A stretch of 64,000 bases of DNA, from the NCBI RefSeq assembly GCF_030936135.1, contig NC_082620.1, positions 682,001-746,000 on the forward strand, written 5' to 3'. Shown piece after piece: positions 1 to 13,779 of this stretch (positions are counted from its first letter, which is position 1; every line of letters begins with the position of its first letter). Origin of the DNA: Gavia stellata. Its lineage: Eukaryota; Chordata; Aves; Gaviiformes; Gaviidae. The notes under the pieces were generated by a model. The model was not told where the DNA came from. It ran no database searches and saw nothing but the letters and a program-made list of their open reading frames with translations. Position numbers and translations under genes: made by a program.

Positions 1-2329
1 TTGCTGCCACCGGCACACAGTCATAGGTTCACTCCAGCTCCCACCGTGGCACAGAGGAATGCCAATGTCCATGCTGGGAGACCCACGTAGGACCGACCCT
101 TCCTCCTCCTTGCAGGACAGCTGAGCCCTGATTTGCACAGGTGTTGAGCACCTTCCATCCCCAGCAGCCCTCAGGGCTGTCACGATCACTCAGCACCTCT
201 CAGGATCTGGCCTTTTTTCCCCTGTTCTTTTATGAAGACGTTATTTTACGGCTTGTTAATTTGTACTTTTTCAAGCTTTTAACAGGGAGCAGGGGCCAAG
301 TCCCCAGGAAGCCCATTGGCCGTGAGAAATCCCATTTGGTATCATATAAATTATTGCAGATATTACTAATATTGCGTCTATTGTGTAAATACTGACTAAA
401 TGTTTGAAAAACACAAATAAATACGAGCTGAGCTGATGGCTGGAGCAGCTGCCTATGAGCCATTCTGGGCCCCCAGGGGAAAAGAATCCACATTTTAAAC
501 TAATGTGTAAATATGTAACCTGCCTCCATCCCCCGCCAGATCGGCGTGAGCAGTCCTTGGAAGCGGCCCAGTCTCTCAGCTGCACGGCTATGATTTAACA
601 ACAGCTATAAATACATTTCATCCGCCAGGCAACTGCGCAAACAAGGGCTCACCTGGCAGCAAGGGGTCACGGAAGAGTCTCCCACCTAAGACTGCTGCGC
701 ACAGAGAGGTGCATGGTGATGGGAGATGCTCAGGGCTGCCCTGTCCTTAAAGCCTCCCTTGGGTCCTGGACCTCATCAGACCAGTCTAGCTGACCTCAGT
801 GTTGCGTGCCATGGCTAGGTATGAGCTAATGGACCACCATCAACTGATGGGCCACCAGGATCAACAAGGACGCTGCCTCCAAGTCAAGTGAGCTTCCCTT
901 CTTGGGGCAAGTGCCTCTCCTCACTTGCAAGCTCTTCCCCCCATTCCCCATTGTTGCAAGAAAGTCACAGAGTCCTCCAAAGTCCCGGTCCCTCGTTGCC
1001 ATCCCAAGTCCCAGAGCAATATGCCCCTTGCCAGAGGGCAGAAGGACCGGCCAAGGACTGTGTTCCTTAATCCCACTGCCTCCCAGCCTCAGATGCTGGG
1101 AGTTTCCAGCCCCTCCTTGGAAGTCCCCAGTTCGCCCCCATCACCCAGGGTCTGAGTGGGATGAGGAACCCCGTTAACCCCTTCCACTCCCAAACCAGGG
1201 GTACTGCAAATTGTCCTCTTGGCACAGCAGATGGAGTGGTGAGCCACAGGCTGCAGACAAGGGAGAGGAGACAGCTCGCATCCCTGGGTTTTGCTTTTGA
1301 TGGACATAGGGTGATGATGGTTTTCATCCAGCTTTTTTTTTATGACCTTCCCAATCTTTTCAATTAACTTTAACCCATGGCCACTACTTAGTTGGGTACA
1401 AACACCTCTGGGTTTGCCCAGAGCCGCAGAGCTCCTGCATAGGATGAGAGCTGCTGGTTTGGCTACAGGCAATGGCGTGGGCAGATTTGCTCCTCAGCTG
1501 ATGGATGGCAGCGCGGCAAAGGTGGTGCCAGGCTGTGTAATGGGTCCTATCACCCAGGACTGCAGAGGGAGGTGCCGGCAGCCGCAGGGCCCCCAGCACC
1601 CTGCCAGCAGGCGGGTAGCGCAGGCAGGGAGTGAGAGGAGAAGCTGGGCCAGGAAGATGTGAGTCAGGGCAATAAGGTCATTGCAGTGGGAGCCGCTCAA
1701 CACACTTCTGGGCGGATGCCTGTCCCCTGAGGTGAAACATGGGATTTAATGCCATTTCTATTAAGAAAGGTGAAGATCACCGTATGGGTTCCCATTTCCA
1801 AAGCTGCAGGTATTTTTCAGGCATGGGGTGCCAGCTCTGATCTTGGCTGCAGATAACAAAGACTAAACCCACATGATCTCCACAGGACCAAATGCTGCAG
1901 GGAGACTTCCCTCAACTTCTCCTGCCTCCTACCCCCTCTCTGGGAGAGCCAGAGAGATGTTGCCCCACTGATTTTCTTAGCAGCTCCCAAGTCCTGGGGA
2001 TCAGACCAGTGCAGCGTCTGCTAGTGAGTCCCTCCCAGGGACCACCATGGCCACGGACTCCTCCAAAACCCTTTTTGGCTCCTCCAAACGCCTGCAGTTG
2101 CTGTAGGTGCCCAGGTGCCCAGACTTGGCCTAACAGGAGCAAAATCCCTTCCCAAAATGACCCTTTTGGCTCTTACATGTCACATACTTGAGCCCTTTTA
2201 TAGGTCCAGGCATGGGTCCTTGGCCAAATGCATCACATGGAGCCAAGCAGGGTGAGGGACCAGAGGAAGGACAGCACAGGATCGGGTTGTGCATCAGGGC
2301 CCAGCTCTTCCCCTGTAACTACAGATTAA
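1..2329. other. WNT4 upstream intergenic DNA, no gene seen
   Basis: No open frame here has recognisable protein content, and short frames overlap on both strands as expected by chance. The stretch at about 225-430 is clearly more AT-rich than its surroundings and carries several TAAT/ATTA cores, so it could be a small conserved noncoding element. The remainder is mixed GC-rich single-copy-looking sequence. Confidence 0.5.
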
Positions 2330-3010
2330 AATAATAAACTCACAAGGATCCAGAGTTTGGCAGGGCCTACGAAGAACCGATGTTTGACTGGCCCTCAGCT
2401 CACAGGCACACCCAAATAAATAGCATTGTTTATAAGGACTGAAAATTAAAAATTAAGGGCTGTGATTTTCAAAGCTCCCTGAGGAGCCCTGACATTGAAC
2501 TCCCATAAAAATTAATGGCATGAAATCCCATCCCTACATTTCTCTGGAGTGATAAAAAGAGCTATTCATTGTGCAATCAATTGCAGAAATCCGTAATAGT
2601 TTATACTAAAGAAATCCTAAGTAATTTCACTGCTATAGAAGGTTTCAGTTAGCAATAAATCTAGTAAATAAAATACCTACCATTTGAGTAGGAGAAATGA
2701 CTGTAAGATTCAGCAAATTAGCTAACACAATGGAAAGTAATTTCACTTCTTATTATCTGCTGGGAATTGCAAGCCACCAATGTAAATTCATTTATTCTTT
2801 GAATTTTAAGTCATTTTTGCCTTCAGATGAAAAACAAAACTTCTGTGGCTGACTGAAAAACATTAAGGAAAATATGGAGTTCTGCATGGTTTTTGACAAA
2901 ATCATTGAGCTGTCAATCAAACTGCATGGACCACTGCTTCTTGTAACAGCCTCAGTTTTGTCCAGAGAAAAAACAGAAGAGATTTTTGATGCAGAGACTT
3001 TGTCCTTCCT
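2330..3010. promoter_or_regulatory. AT-rich island, candidate conserved noncoding element
   Basis: A sharply AT-rich block sits inside GC-rich flanks. It has many TAAT/ATTA homeodomain-type cores and a TGTTTAT forkhead-type core near 2430, with no open frame of note and no repeat structure. High-AT, low-repeat islands upstream of developmental genes are often conserved enhancers. That role is inferred from composition and position 12-13 kb upstream of the WNT4 start codon; conservation was not tested. Confidence 0.3.
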
Positions 3011-3233
3011 TAGATGTCTCTGCTGAGTTTCTGCATATTTGCATGCACCTGCAGGTACCGGGATCCCCTATCATCGCCCTTCACTTGCAGACAATTGTTC
3101 AATTTGATATCAGGCACCTTCATCAGACCTTTTGTGTGGTCTGTTGAGGATGAGATAGATGGTGCTCAGGACTAGATAGGCCACATGAAACGCCACCACT
3201 GAAGACATGCCATGGTGTTAACTGGTCCCGTCC

Positions 3234-3254
3234 AAACACACACAAACACACACA
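3234..3254. repeat. CA-rich simple repeat
   Basis: Interrupted (CA)n run read directly from the sequence. It is short and imperfect. Confidence 0.6.
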
Positions 3255-6200
3255 TGCTTTTGAAGTCCCACGTCCACCCAGACCACCCATGTCCATACTG
3301 AAGGAATACAACGGAAGGTCATCAAAGCCACACGTGCTCCACTGACACTCACAAGCAGCTGGGAGGGACACTCCTCCTCGCCCCATTCTCAGACATCACC
3401 CATGATGAACAAGCATGTGAAACACACCCAAGGCATCAAATGCCATGGTTGGACACTACAATCCTCTCTGAACATCATGGTCCTCTCTCCACCACATGTC
3501 TATAGATGGGCATCACACCTCTGGCTTCACTTGGCAGGCAGATGGACCCTGCAGCCACGCAAACAACTACCTCACTTCCAGATGAACAGAAGATCAGCAG
3601 CATCATTCATGCCCAGTTGTAACCCTTTTTTGGAGAATTTGATCCACAAAATTGTAGCTTTCAAAGTTGGCTGAAGAATTAAGCATTGATCCCATTACAA
3701 TTTAGTAGGAATCATGTCCCATACTCCTTTAGGTTCCTCTGAAACACTGCCCCACCTTCAGGTCTCAACTTAGGTGTAAATCCAAGATCAAACCAGCTGT
3801 ACCATCAGAAGTCACTGCAGCTAAGAGTCCCCAGGAAAAGGTCTGTAAGGAAAGAGAAGCAGTAGGCTGCAGGTCACAGCACCAGACATACACACCGCCT
3901 GGTTATCCCAAATTAGTGATCTCGTTTTAAAGAGTTGCCACAGTAAAGGGAAAGATAGATTGGAAAACTCTTGAAACTCTTCCTCTCATTTGAGTCATTT
4001 TGGGGTCTTCCCCACAGGTCACCTTGCCATATGCCCACTCCACACACTGAGCAGACCCAATGCAAGGTTTCCAGGATTTTCAGACCTGGAAAATGCCAGC
4101 CAACCTCTGGAGTCATACCAAGGACGAGCGGGAAGAGTGAAGAGCGAAGTCCACCCCTTTCCATACCGCAGCCGTTGGCTTCACCATCAACCGAAGGGCC
4201 AGAGAGTTTTACATACACGTTGCCTTCCTGTGGCTGGGTATAGGCTGGCTGTAAGCACCATGGGCGATCGAGGTCCAGCAGGTCAGAGACGGCAATGGCT
4301 CATGCTGGCCACCCGGTCACCGGGCCACTGAGTCTGCCCCACAGGTCCACACTCGTGGCCGGTGGCCACGTCCCGTTACACGTGGCTGTGTCCCCCTCTA
4401 GTGGCGTGTCCCAGCCAGCACGCTCCTGGCCACTGAGGTGAGCCAGATGCACCCATCCTCGGCGTGGTCACCACGAATTCTGGCCTCGGCCATTCTTCGG
4501 TGGTCCTGTGCTGGGTGGCAGCACAGTCAGACCTGTGGTGCACAAAGAGGACCTCCAAGAAAAAGTGCTGCTGCTGTCCCGTATCGAGCACCAGCCTCCC
4601 TCAGATGTGGCAGGGCAAGGTTTTCCTGTAGGGAAGGGCTGGTCCATCAAGGCGAGGAGGACGTTCCCAGTCCTCTCCAGCGGCTGGACTAGGAAAGGCT
4701 GCAGGATGGCTTGGCCAAGCAGGACAATGTCACAGCCAGCCACAAGTACCAGAGTTTGTAACGGCTCCCCTGCCTCATATGAAGGGTTTTGTTTGAGAGG
4801 GCTGGGAGGATTAAGTGGAATTCACTTCTGGCAGCTGCTGCCTGCAGATGAAGAGATGAGTTACGGCCATCCAGGCTGCAAAGCTAGCAAGATGCCTCCT
4901 CACCACAACTAGGATGTAGCACTCTGCATCATTGCTAACTTGGACTTCTTCAATGGTTCTGGTTTCATGTTCCCCCCATCCACAGTATCACCACAGGGCA
5001 GGATCGAAACTTGTTTCCTTGCTGCATTTATGGCTGAAGATTCTGTTTAGTCCTGAAAAACACAGCAGGTCAGGCTCCCTGTTAACTGTGTGTGCGCCAT
5101 GTGACATAGCTGTTCTTGCTTTCCTAAACATTTAGTGTTTGTTTTGCTGGCTGATTCTCTTAAGCAACCGTAATTGTTTCACAGCTTTGTGTTTCCTTAT
5201 ATACTGGTAGAGTAAGCAATGCAAACTGCCCTGTTTTGCTCAAGAGAGCAGAACTGTAGTGAATCAGCACAGCGTTTGCTTTGGTGGGAGGAGAGACCCA
5301 CTCTTGGTTTTGAAATGGTGCTAAAGCAGGCGACCATAAGAGCTCTAAGAGATGATGGGACACCCTGGGAATGTGCTGAGCACACTGAGATTGGGCCAGA
5401 TCCTTAAAAGTGCATCTCACCAAAGTGTGTTTCAACTTCTTTCTAAATTGGGGTCCCCAAACTAGGTGCTCTTGTACACTTAACATTACAGAGTCTGCTG
5501 AAAAGATGCTGTGAGTGCTGCAGTCTTTGCTAGTGTTCACTGTGAGGGTCTTGCCATCATCTCCTGCACCTCTGGACAGGAACTGCTTGGAAATCAGTGC
5601 TCTAAATGGTTCACAATTTTCTTGAAAACTAGGAATTTCCCCAAGTGAGAGAAGTCAGTAATCTGAAAAATGAAGAAATGACTAAAAAAATGCACTTTGG
5701 GAAGGAAAAAATAAAAATGAAAACTTCTGAGTATTTTTCTACTCATTTCATCAGGCCTGGGTCCATGCACACTGGCCACTCTGTACTGCTCATCTCAGAT
5801 TGGTAGAAAGCCAGAGAGATGGTTAAACATCTTCCCTTTGGCTTTCCCTCGATGCCAGACGTACACCAAGGCATTTCCTGAATCATGCAACATTTTTGGG
5901 CTGTATGAAGTCTGTCGCTTTGTACAGTGTTTCTAGGATGGAAGATGACCCATATATCAATGTCAGCATTTACAAATGGGAGTCCTTTGAGCCCCTTGAG
6001 TCACCCACAACTGCACTTATGAATTCTGGCATCTGTGACAGCAGCTCTGTGGGCCTGGGTAGCCTGACTTGCTGCTGTAATTTCCCCTTCAGAGACACCC
6101 AGGGAAAATGCCTCAAATCAGCAAGCGGTTCACAAATTTCATTTTTGAGTCCTCCTCAAATGGGTTGCCAAGGATTAATTCATCTCACCCACTCACCCAA

Positions 6201-7874
6201 AAAAAGTCCAGTCTTGAAAACTTACATGGGCTTCTCTACAGCTTTGCCAAGCATTGCCACAGGCTCTGCAAGAACGACCCACTGGGGAGAGATGGGGTCA
6301 ATGCCCACTGGAGAGGCCAGCATTTCTCTATAGATTGAGAAGGGACCCTAGCTGATTATCTTACCATTGACACACATTTTTCAGGTGGTTACACTTAAGG
6401 AAGATGTGTTGAACCCTTTGTGGTGGACTGCCATGCGTGAGCTCCTCAGAGTGTGCTGGGTGTCTGGCTTTTGTGGGATGGTGCATCCTGAAAATCACAG
6501 CAAAGGACCTGTCTAAGGACCTCAAAGGGGTCTGGCAGACCAGCGATGCCCTCCAGGCTCTCAGGTGTTTCAGAGACCACTGTAGTGTGTTATACATCGC
6601 AGCATGGCATCCCCACCCAAAACCTCAGCATCCCCAAGGCCTTCCTTCCCCCCATGGGTTCTGCTATTTCTCCCTCCCCAGAGGAGGAATAGGGGCCCAT
6701 GGTGGGAAGGAACCCACCAGGGTCCAAGTCAGAGGACATTGAAGAAACCCTTGGGAGGAGGAACATGGCCAACCTCTCAGCTTCAGTCTCCAGGTTGGTT
6801 ACTGCCTAGAGGGTCTTGACCTAGGACATTTCCCTTGATGCTGAGCATCTGCCTCAGAAAATATCTGTGTTAGGAAGGTCCTGTACCCCTAACATCCCTC
6901 TTCCCTGAGGCGCTGCTTACCCAGACACCCAGGGGTGATGGGAAGCCCCCCATCCTCCATCTCCACTGCTGGGTTTCTGTGCTGTGCCTTCCTGCTCCTG
7001 GCGTCTCTTCCTCATCGGCTGTTACTCAAAAGCACTTCTGTTAGTGCATTCCTGGTAGGCAGCCTCAGACCACTGTCTCGCTAACACCATCCTGGTAGGG
7101 CTCCTGCATCTCAGCACTCAGTGGTCCACCCTGTGGCTGGACACTCTTGTGATCCTGGTAGCCCACAGTGCTCTTCGTGTGTCCAGGCCACAAAGACCAA
7201 GTGCTACCCCTTTGACGGGAGAGGACATTGGGTCTAGCAGCCCTAGAAACAGTGCTCAGCTCCTCTTCATGCTCCGCCAGCCATCCCTTCACTGGCCTTT
7301 GCCCAGAAACCCCCCAGGAGTTACTCTGGAGGTGCATCTCCCCTCATCAAGGAGACAAGATGTTGCTCCACTATCCATCACCACCTGGTTACTGAGTACA
7401 AGAAACACAGGTACATGGACAACACAATCTATTGTTTTTAATCTCCTCTCCACTTGCTGTTTAAACTTCTTCAAGGAGACCTGTCTCCTTCCACCTGCCC
7501 ATGGCTTGTCCCCCAAATATGTGGAGTTTCCCCTGTCTTTCCTCCAGCCATTTCATTCTTTCCCACTAACCTGAGTGAGACTGTGAACATGTGCCTTTCT
7601 GATCCCGTCTCCTCCCCAAATTTCCTGTGTCTGAGCCCCTCTGCATTTCCCCCATTTCCCTGGCTCTGCGGTATTTACGACCTATCTCTTTGTTCTGCTC
7701 TGGAGAAATCCCAGTGCTGCAGATTCGGCTGGCCGGGCTCCCCGTGCTGCAGCCACCACATTCTCCCCAGGAGCTTTTTCAAGAACAGGGGACAGGCAAT
7801 GGATGCAGCACTGCCAGTGGAGGACTGATTTCCCATCCCCTGATCCATGCAACATTTTCCTGACTTCAAGCTGA

Positions 7875-7923
7875 ATTCACAAGTCAAAAAAAAAAAAAAA
7901 AAAAAGCATATTCACAGGTCAAA
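7875..7923 (+). repeat. Poly(A) tract between imperfect 14-bp direct repeats
   Basis: ATTCACAAGTCAAA at 7875-7888 runs into 20 A residues (7886-7905), then GCAT, then ATTCACAGGTCAAA at 7910-7923, a 13 of 14 match. The arrangement resembles a target-site duplication around a very short retrotransposed insert that is little more than a poly(A) tail. A local tandem duplication followed by A-tract expansion is an equally simple explanation. Confidence 0.7.
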
Positions 7924-8389
7924 CATATGCAAGCACCCACAGCCTTTGCTTGCCTCAGCAGTCCCATTCTTGGTGATTTCTGTTAAGAGGTTTTCTGGAG
8001 CACATCTGCCCCATGACTCAGGAACTCCTCTGAATTCAATATGCGAAACGATTCATGTCTAACTGATTGAGTGTCTCCCATGTATCTCTTGCATCTGCAC
8101 TTTTGAACCTCTGATCCACAAATCCCTACTTATGCGGGGTCCACAGAAAGTAACTCATCAACCTGGAGTCTGTTATCAGTACAGTTAAGTTGCTTTAGAA
8201 GGGGCTGCATTGCCACAGGAAAATTTTTTAGACTCAGCAAACCGAAGCAGGTTGAAAACCATCGCCCAGAGGTTTGGGGATTCTGGGGAACATCTAAGAC
8301 AATTCAGAGGCTTTGCACTTCTACAGCTGAAATGTTAATAAGAAACTATTGACTTTAGTTGGGACGAACACTGCTATATTGACATGAGA

Positions 8390-8640
8390 AGGAAGTACCA
8401 ACCGAGAAAAAAAAAATGAAGTCAATATTTGCCAGGTGGGATAATAAATCCTGATTTATGATCAATACGAAATGCAGTGACTGCGTTGCTATATGCAGTC
8501 CATCAGGTAAAACCGAGCCACTGCGTTTCCTTTATTTCAATTAGCTGCAAGTAATTTGCTGAGATATTCAGGGTAATGTGTAACCGAGATGTTCTGAGGG
8601 CTGTTCCCAGCCTACGGCTAAATAACCTGACACCTCTAAG
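8390..8640. promoter_or_regulatory. AT-rich candidate noncoding element
   Basis: An AT-rich, non-repetitive block contains homeodomain-type cores (CAATTAG near 8540, AAGTAAT near 8550). It is flanked by ordinary GC-richer sequence about 7 kb upstream of WNT4 exon 1. A regulatory role is inferred from composition only. Confidence 0.25.
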
Positions 8641-11600
8641 TGATGTGGAACATTTTTAGCCTTCGCTGGAGGCAAAACCGAAAGTTAGACAGTGCAACCC
8701 TAATTCTTCCCCAGATTGCTGGGATGGTTTCTGCTGGGTCCCAGCCCCACAGCCATGCAGTCCGGGTGGGAGTCAAGGATAAGGAGGCTGCCCGAACACC
8801 CTGGAGGAGGTTGGGTGGAAGGCAGGTCCCGTGCTATGGCTCCTCTGAGCCTTCACAACCAAGCCAGGCAAAAGGCAGCCTGTGTCAGCATGGAAAATTC
8901 GCCCCATTGTCTCTGACCACACAGTGACTTTTAGCAGATGGGAGATCAGCGGTTGCCTTCCTCCATGTGCGTTAGGCAGCTTTTTTGTCCAGTCTTCTGT
9001 ACACCTCCGTAGAGCCATAAAACTCTGCCTTTCTTCCCTGCCACAGACATTTCAAGCTTCACTGATTAGGTTTGCATTGTATGTAGCTAGCTATTAAAGC
9101 CAAGCATTTACGGTCCTTCCAGTTTTGCAGGATAATTTCAGAAGCAACAGCCCCAAAGAAGTCCTTTGCTGTAGTTGAATAACCTGATTTGTACAAATAT
9201 TTTAGCAAAAATCTGGACTATTCTGATTTCTACGTGGCTTCCCTCCCTTCCTAAGAATAATTGCACCAAATCCTCCAAGACACAGGATAAACACAGCGGT
9301 TTCACTTTATTATAACAAAATACAGATTTTTCACTGCTGCATCACCAGGTCCCTCGCTCGCCTTTGTCTCCGAAAGGTTTTGTTTTCATCATTTTACCAC
9401 CATATTTACGTAGAAATGCGCTGGAGAGCTGAGGGGATTTTACTGTCTCTTACATTTCCTGTTCTGTTGTTTAAAACATTGTCCACTCAGGGAAGGGAAG
9501 ACAGGTTGATGTCCTCCAAACGTAGCCATGCTCTGCTGTAAGGCCGGTGTCGTCATTTGTCTGATAGCCAAAGACAGAAAAAACACTGTTCCTTACTGAT
9601 ACTCCACAGGGCCTTCAAAGGGCTTTGCCAAGGCAGCTCCGCAGCCTCTTTGCTGAAGAAAAGAGGGGGAATTTATGCACGGAGAAGGCAGACACCTTGG
9701 GCAGAGGACTTTGGTCCTGGACTTCTCCACTGGCACAGACAAGCTCACTTGTCTCTGCCCTTGTCCCAGGAGGAAGCTCGGAGGCTCTTTCCAGGCTCTA
9801 GTGTGCATTTTTTCTTGCCACCTGAGATTTAGAGGGTTTTCTCCAGCATCATTTTATTCAGCATCAGTAGACCAAATATCCCAGTCAGCATGTCTCTTTT
9901 CCTTGATTTTCTTCTGTTCTTCCTCACCTCTGGGTTTGTATCCCCCAAAAGGCTATGTCTGTATGACTAAGCAAAACAGGCCAGGGAATGGTGGCACAGA
10001 GAGTTAAATGGTATGGACCCGCTAGGGATCATATAGCTAAGCCTAAAACAAAGCTGCCATTCCTTGTGACAAGACCTCCCTTGAACTTTGCCTGGCCACT
10101 GCCTGGCAGGGTGCAGGTTGGCTGGGCCAAAACCACACCACCAAGAGGTTGGGTGATGCCAGGAGAGAGCTGGAGCAAGACACATCCCCACAACCTCCTT
10201 TGGAAACCATCACACGTGGGAAGAGAGATGTGGACATCACTTAAGGTGAGCACCTCGTCATTGATAACACCACCTGGTGCAGGAGTAGGTCTGCAACGTG
10301 CTGAATGTGAAGACAACTCCACCACAAGTCACAAATGGTCAGAGGTGTTCATCCCTGCCCAGTCCTTTCCTGGCCATCACCAGCCTGGAAGACCCTTCGC
10401 AATCCTGGTGGGCACCATCCCTCCTCCCACCCTGCTCCGCTGAGCGTGGCTGGCCCCCAGCTCCCGCAACGGAGGATGAAGTCTTGGTGCTCCTGAATGC
10501 TTGGAGGTATAATAAGCAGTGAAGAGGAGTCGATCAGGGTGTTATGTGTCTGACCAGCCTGCAATCTCTTTTTCTCCCTGGGCAAGGTGAGTAGGGCAAA
10601 GGTTGCAGTAGCTGGCTGTCACTCTGCCACTGGCTCGCTGCACGTGCACCACTGTTTATGACCACTTGTCCGGCACCTGGATCAAGATTTGTTTCAGGAG
10701 TGCTACAATCTGTTTGGTTTGGACGGCACCTGGGTGAGTGATGAAGTCAGTTGTGACATATTTTAAACCCCGGAGCCTGGAATGGTGATACAATCTCCTT
10801 TGAAGATAGTACAAGCCAGCAGACAATTCATTCACAGACCTGTGAAAAAGGATATATTTGGCTGGTGGAAAACTTGGCTCTTTCTGCAATGGTATGGTTT
10901 GAAAGCATTCTCCATATTCAGGGATGCTCTTAAGTTCCTGTATGGACAGCACACACAAATTCACCATAGACACTCATTTTTCCCAGAGAAACTTTCATGG
11001 TGTGTTCAGAGACAACATCCAAAAGTAAAGACCTTAAATCCCAAGCCGCTCTGCTTTTTTTTTCAGTGCCCTGTTTGACAATAAACTCAGAGGAGTGAAT
11101 TTTTCCAGCCTTGGCGCCAGATTTCAGGTGATGGCACGGCAGATTTGTTAGGACTGAACGTCTGCGCCTGCGGTTTCTGAAGGCTCGCACAAATAAATGC
11201 ACATCCCCAAGCACGCATGCTGAAGTGCTCTGCAACCCACATGGAGCTCAAGGCTTCCTGCTGCAGCTGAAAAAGGACTGTCTTGATTTTCTGGTGACCA
11301 TCGTGTTGTGTTTAGTCGACCAGGTGAGCACGGGTTACAGCAACCACTCGTGTTCTGTTTATAATTCACTGGACACAGTTCTTTTGTCAGAACAATTTTC
11401 ATCTTTGCAAAGCTGCTTCTGTTTGTGAACTGCACTCCTATACAGCACCTTCTCTGAGCAGTCATCAGTGCTGCTCTGAAATGTTTGGATAGTTTGAAAT
11501 AAATTTCATCAGAAAAACCACAGGTTTCTATAAAGGAGTACAATTGTCCTGTGTTTTCTGGTATGGAGGCTCTCAGAACAGCTTCTCCTTTCTCCAGGAG

Positions 11601-13779
11601 AGGATTAATACATGTACTGTTGCTAAGTGTCCGATATTTATGTTCCATTAAGTTCAAAACAGAATTTATTTCTATTCAGCATCAACTCCCACAGCCTCAG
11701 ATTCACCCATGAGTTTTGCCTCCCTCTTTCTCGCAGCTCTTCTCCCCATCGCACGGCTGAGACCACCGTCCAGACTGCAGACTACCCCACTTTCAATCCC
11801 ATTTGGTAAGCCCCAGGGGCATCAGAAAGTCAAAAAGAACCTGTAAAATATCTCCCACAACCTCTATGACTAATAGCACTGGTCAGATCCAGAAACTGAG
11901 CAAGAGTGCTACCTGCCTGCACTTACTCTTCAGTGTAGTTGTATTTACATCACTTAAATCCAGAGTCTGGCTACACTTTTGCAGGGACCTTTGCAAGCTC
12001 TGTGCTTTCACGTTGGTCTCAGAGTTGGAAACCTCCTTCCTGCTACCACCACTGGGACCTTTTCCTCGCCTTTGATACGGCGATGGTAATTTCTCTGCAG
12101 CCTTTGAATAGAGAAGCACCTGGGCAAGCAGCCTACGAAACACTCCTCAGGTGCATTTTATTCCTCTTCCCATCCACCGAAATATATTCACACGTCAAAG
12201 GGAGCCTTCTTATCTAATGGGGTTTTGATGTTCATTAAAGCAAGACATGGGCAGTAATAAAAAGCGATGCCCTGCAGCACTGGGGTCGTCAGCAGGCGCG
12301 GAGCTCCGAGCCACGCTGCGGGTGACAAGGGCTCTTCGCCCCCAGCTGCTGTCCTCAGAGGGTGGCAAAGGAGAGGTCCCACTGTGCAGGATGCTCTGCA
12401 CCAGTGCACAAGGCCAGGAGACCTGGTACCTCCTTAAATGCTCTCCTGGATCTGGGTCTTCCTCGCTTCCAAATCAGCTGTGCTTTGAAGTCTTTACAGC
12501 AACCTGGCATCTTCTGAATAAGAGGCCAGCTTGCAGAAAGTGCCTAGTCTGCAGGTAAAGACTGAGCAGTGTTTCATGGGCATCTTTGAAAAGGCCAAGG
12601 GACCCCCCTCTCCCGGTGAGTGCCCATTTCCACATTCTGTCCGTTCACACTCATCATCTCCTCCACCGCAGAGACTGTAAAATAAACACCCCCCTGCCCT
12701 GCTGTGCTGTTATCATCTCCGCAGACAGCTCACCCTGCACTTCCCTTCAGGGTGACTCACTCCAGATGTGTCTGCATCTGCCTTCCCTCCGGCGTGGGGC
12801 TCCCACCCATCACTCTGTGGACACCCTAGTCCCAACACATCCTGTGGACGTGATCCCACGCTGCGACTGCTGCAAATGGCCTGGCATTCATGCCCTCTGC
12901 ATATCCTTCCCTTCCTGCTGGGTAAGTCGGGATGTTCCCCTCTGCTCTACCTGCTGCGCTGGAGACAGTGGCTTGAACCTGCGGCAGAAGCAGGTGGACA
13001 TGCTCTACAACTCCTCACCCAGGCCAGGAGAGGTGTCGAGACAGGCGTGGTGCAGGCAGAAGGTGGGAAGTGAAAGGCAGGAGGGAGCAGACCCCGGGGG
13101 GGCATCTCCAGGGGTGCTGGGGCCAAGTGGCTGGCAACCTCCGCTACTGCTAGCAGGATGAGGAGCAGAGTGACCGGGGGATCTGCCTTCCCAAACGCCT
13201 CCTTGACCCACCTAACCTGCCCTTAACACAGGGGCAGCGAAATGAGTCTGGAGCCAGGTGCTGGGAGGGGACATCATAGGGCAGAGGAGCATCTCACATC
13301 ACCCAGAGTGCACGGGGCCCATATGAAGGGCCCTGGGAAATCATACTATGGCATCTCACAGAGGTCTTCCAGCTCACGTCAGGCACTCGCCGCACCATCC
13401 TGCCATCACAGCTACCCCGACAAGAGCCACAGGGTGCCCTGAGCCTGCCGGCAGCACCGCCAGAACTGGCACCAGGAGCATCTCGGACAGGGACGCTCCT
13501 TGGGCTACAGGTGTCAGCCAGGGTGTCCCCATGACGCATGCAGAAATCTGGGACCATGCCCACCCCTCTGGCTTCTGTTGAACTCTCTGGTGTTTCTCCC
13601 TGGGGGGGAATAACACATCCGAGGCCCAAAAATATTATATTCCCGTGGGCCCATGCAGCTCTGGCCAGCCAGCCATGGCCCTCTAACCTCTCATTCCCCT
13701 TAGCCTTTCAATTAGCTCTTGCCTTCCTGACGACTTCACTCAACACCCAGAGCGATTAGAAGCCAGAGGAAGGCCACAG
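8641..13779. other. Intergenic DNA, no gene seen
   Basis: No recognisable exon. The longest frame is a 169-codon minus-strand frame at 11148-11657, whose length is within chance expectation for a 64 kb window and whose translation matches nothing known to me. A moderately GC-rich patch lies near 12250-12400. Confidence 0.5.

Larger units (their letters stand above)
3011..8389. other. Intergenic DNA, no gene seen
   Basis: Only short overlapping chance frames are present. A CA-rich simple repeat lies at about 3234-3254, a poly(A) tract with flanking direct repeats at 7875-7923, and a pyrimidine-rich stretch at about 7440-7720. No exon-like frame with matching splice signals was recognised. Confidence 0.5.

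Noticed and set aside
11148-11657. 169-codon minus-strand frame upstream of WNT4
   Set aside because: One or two frames of this length are expected by chance in a window of this size, and the translation shows no domain or recognisable similarity.
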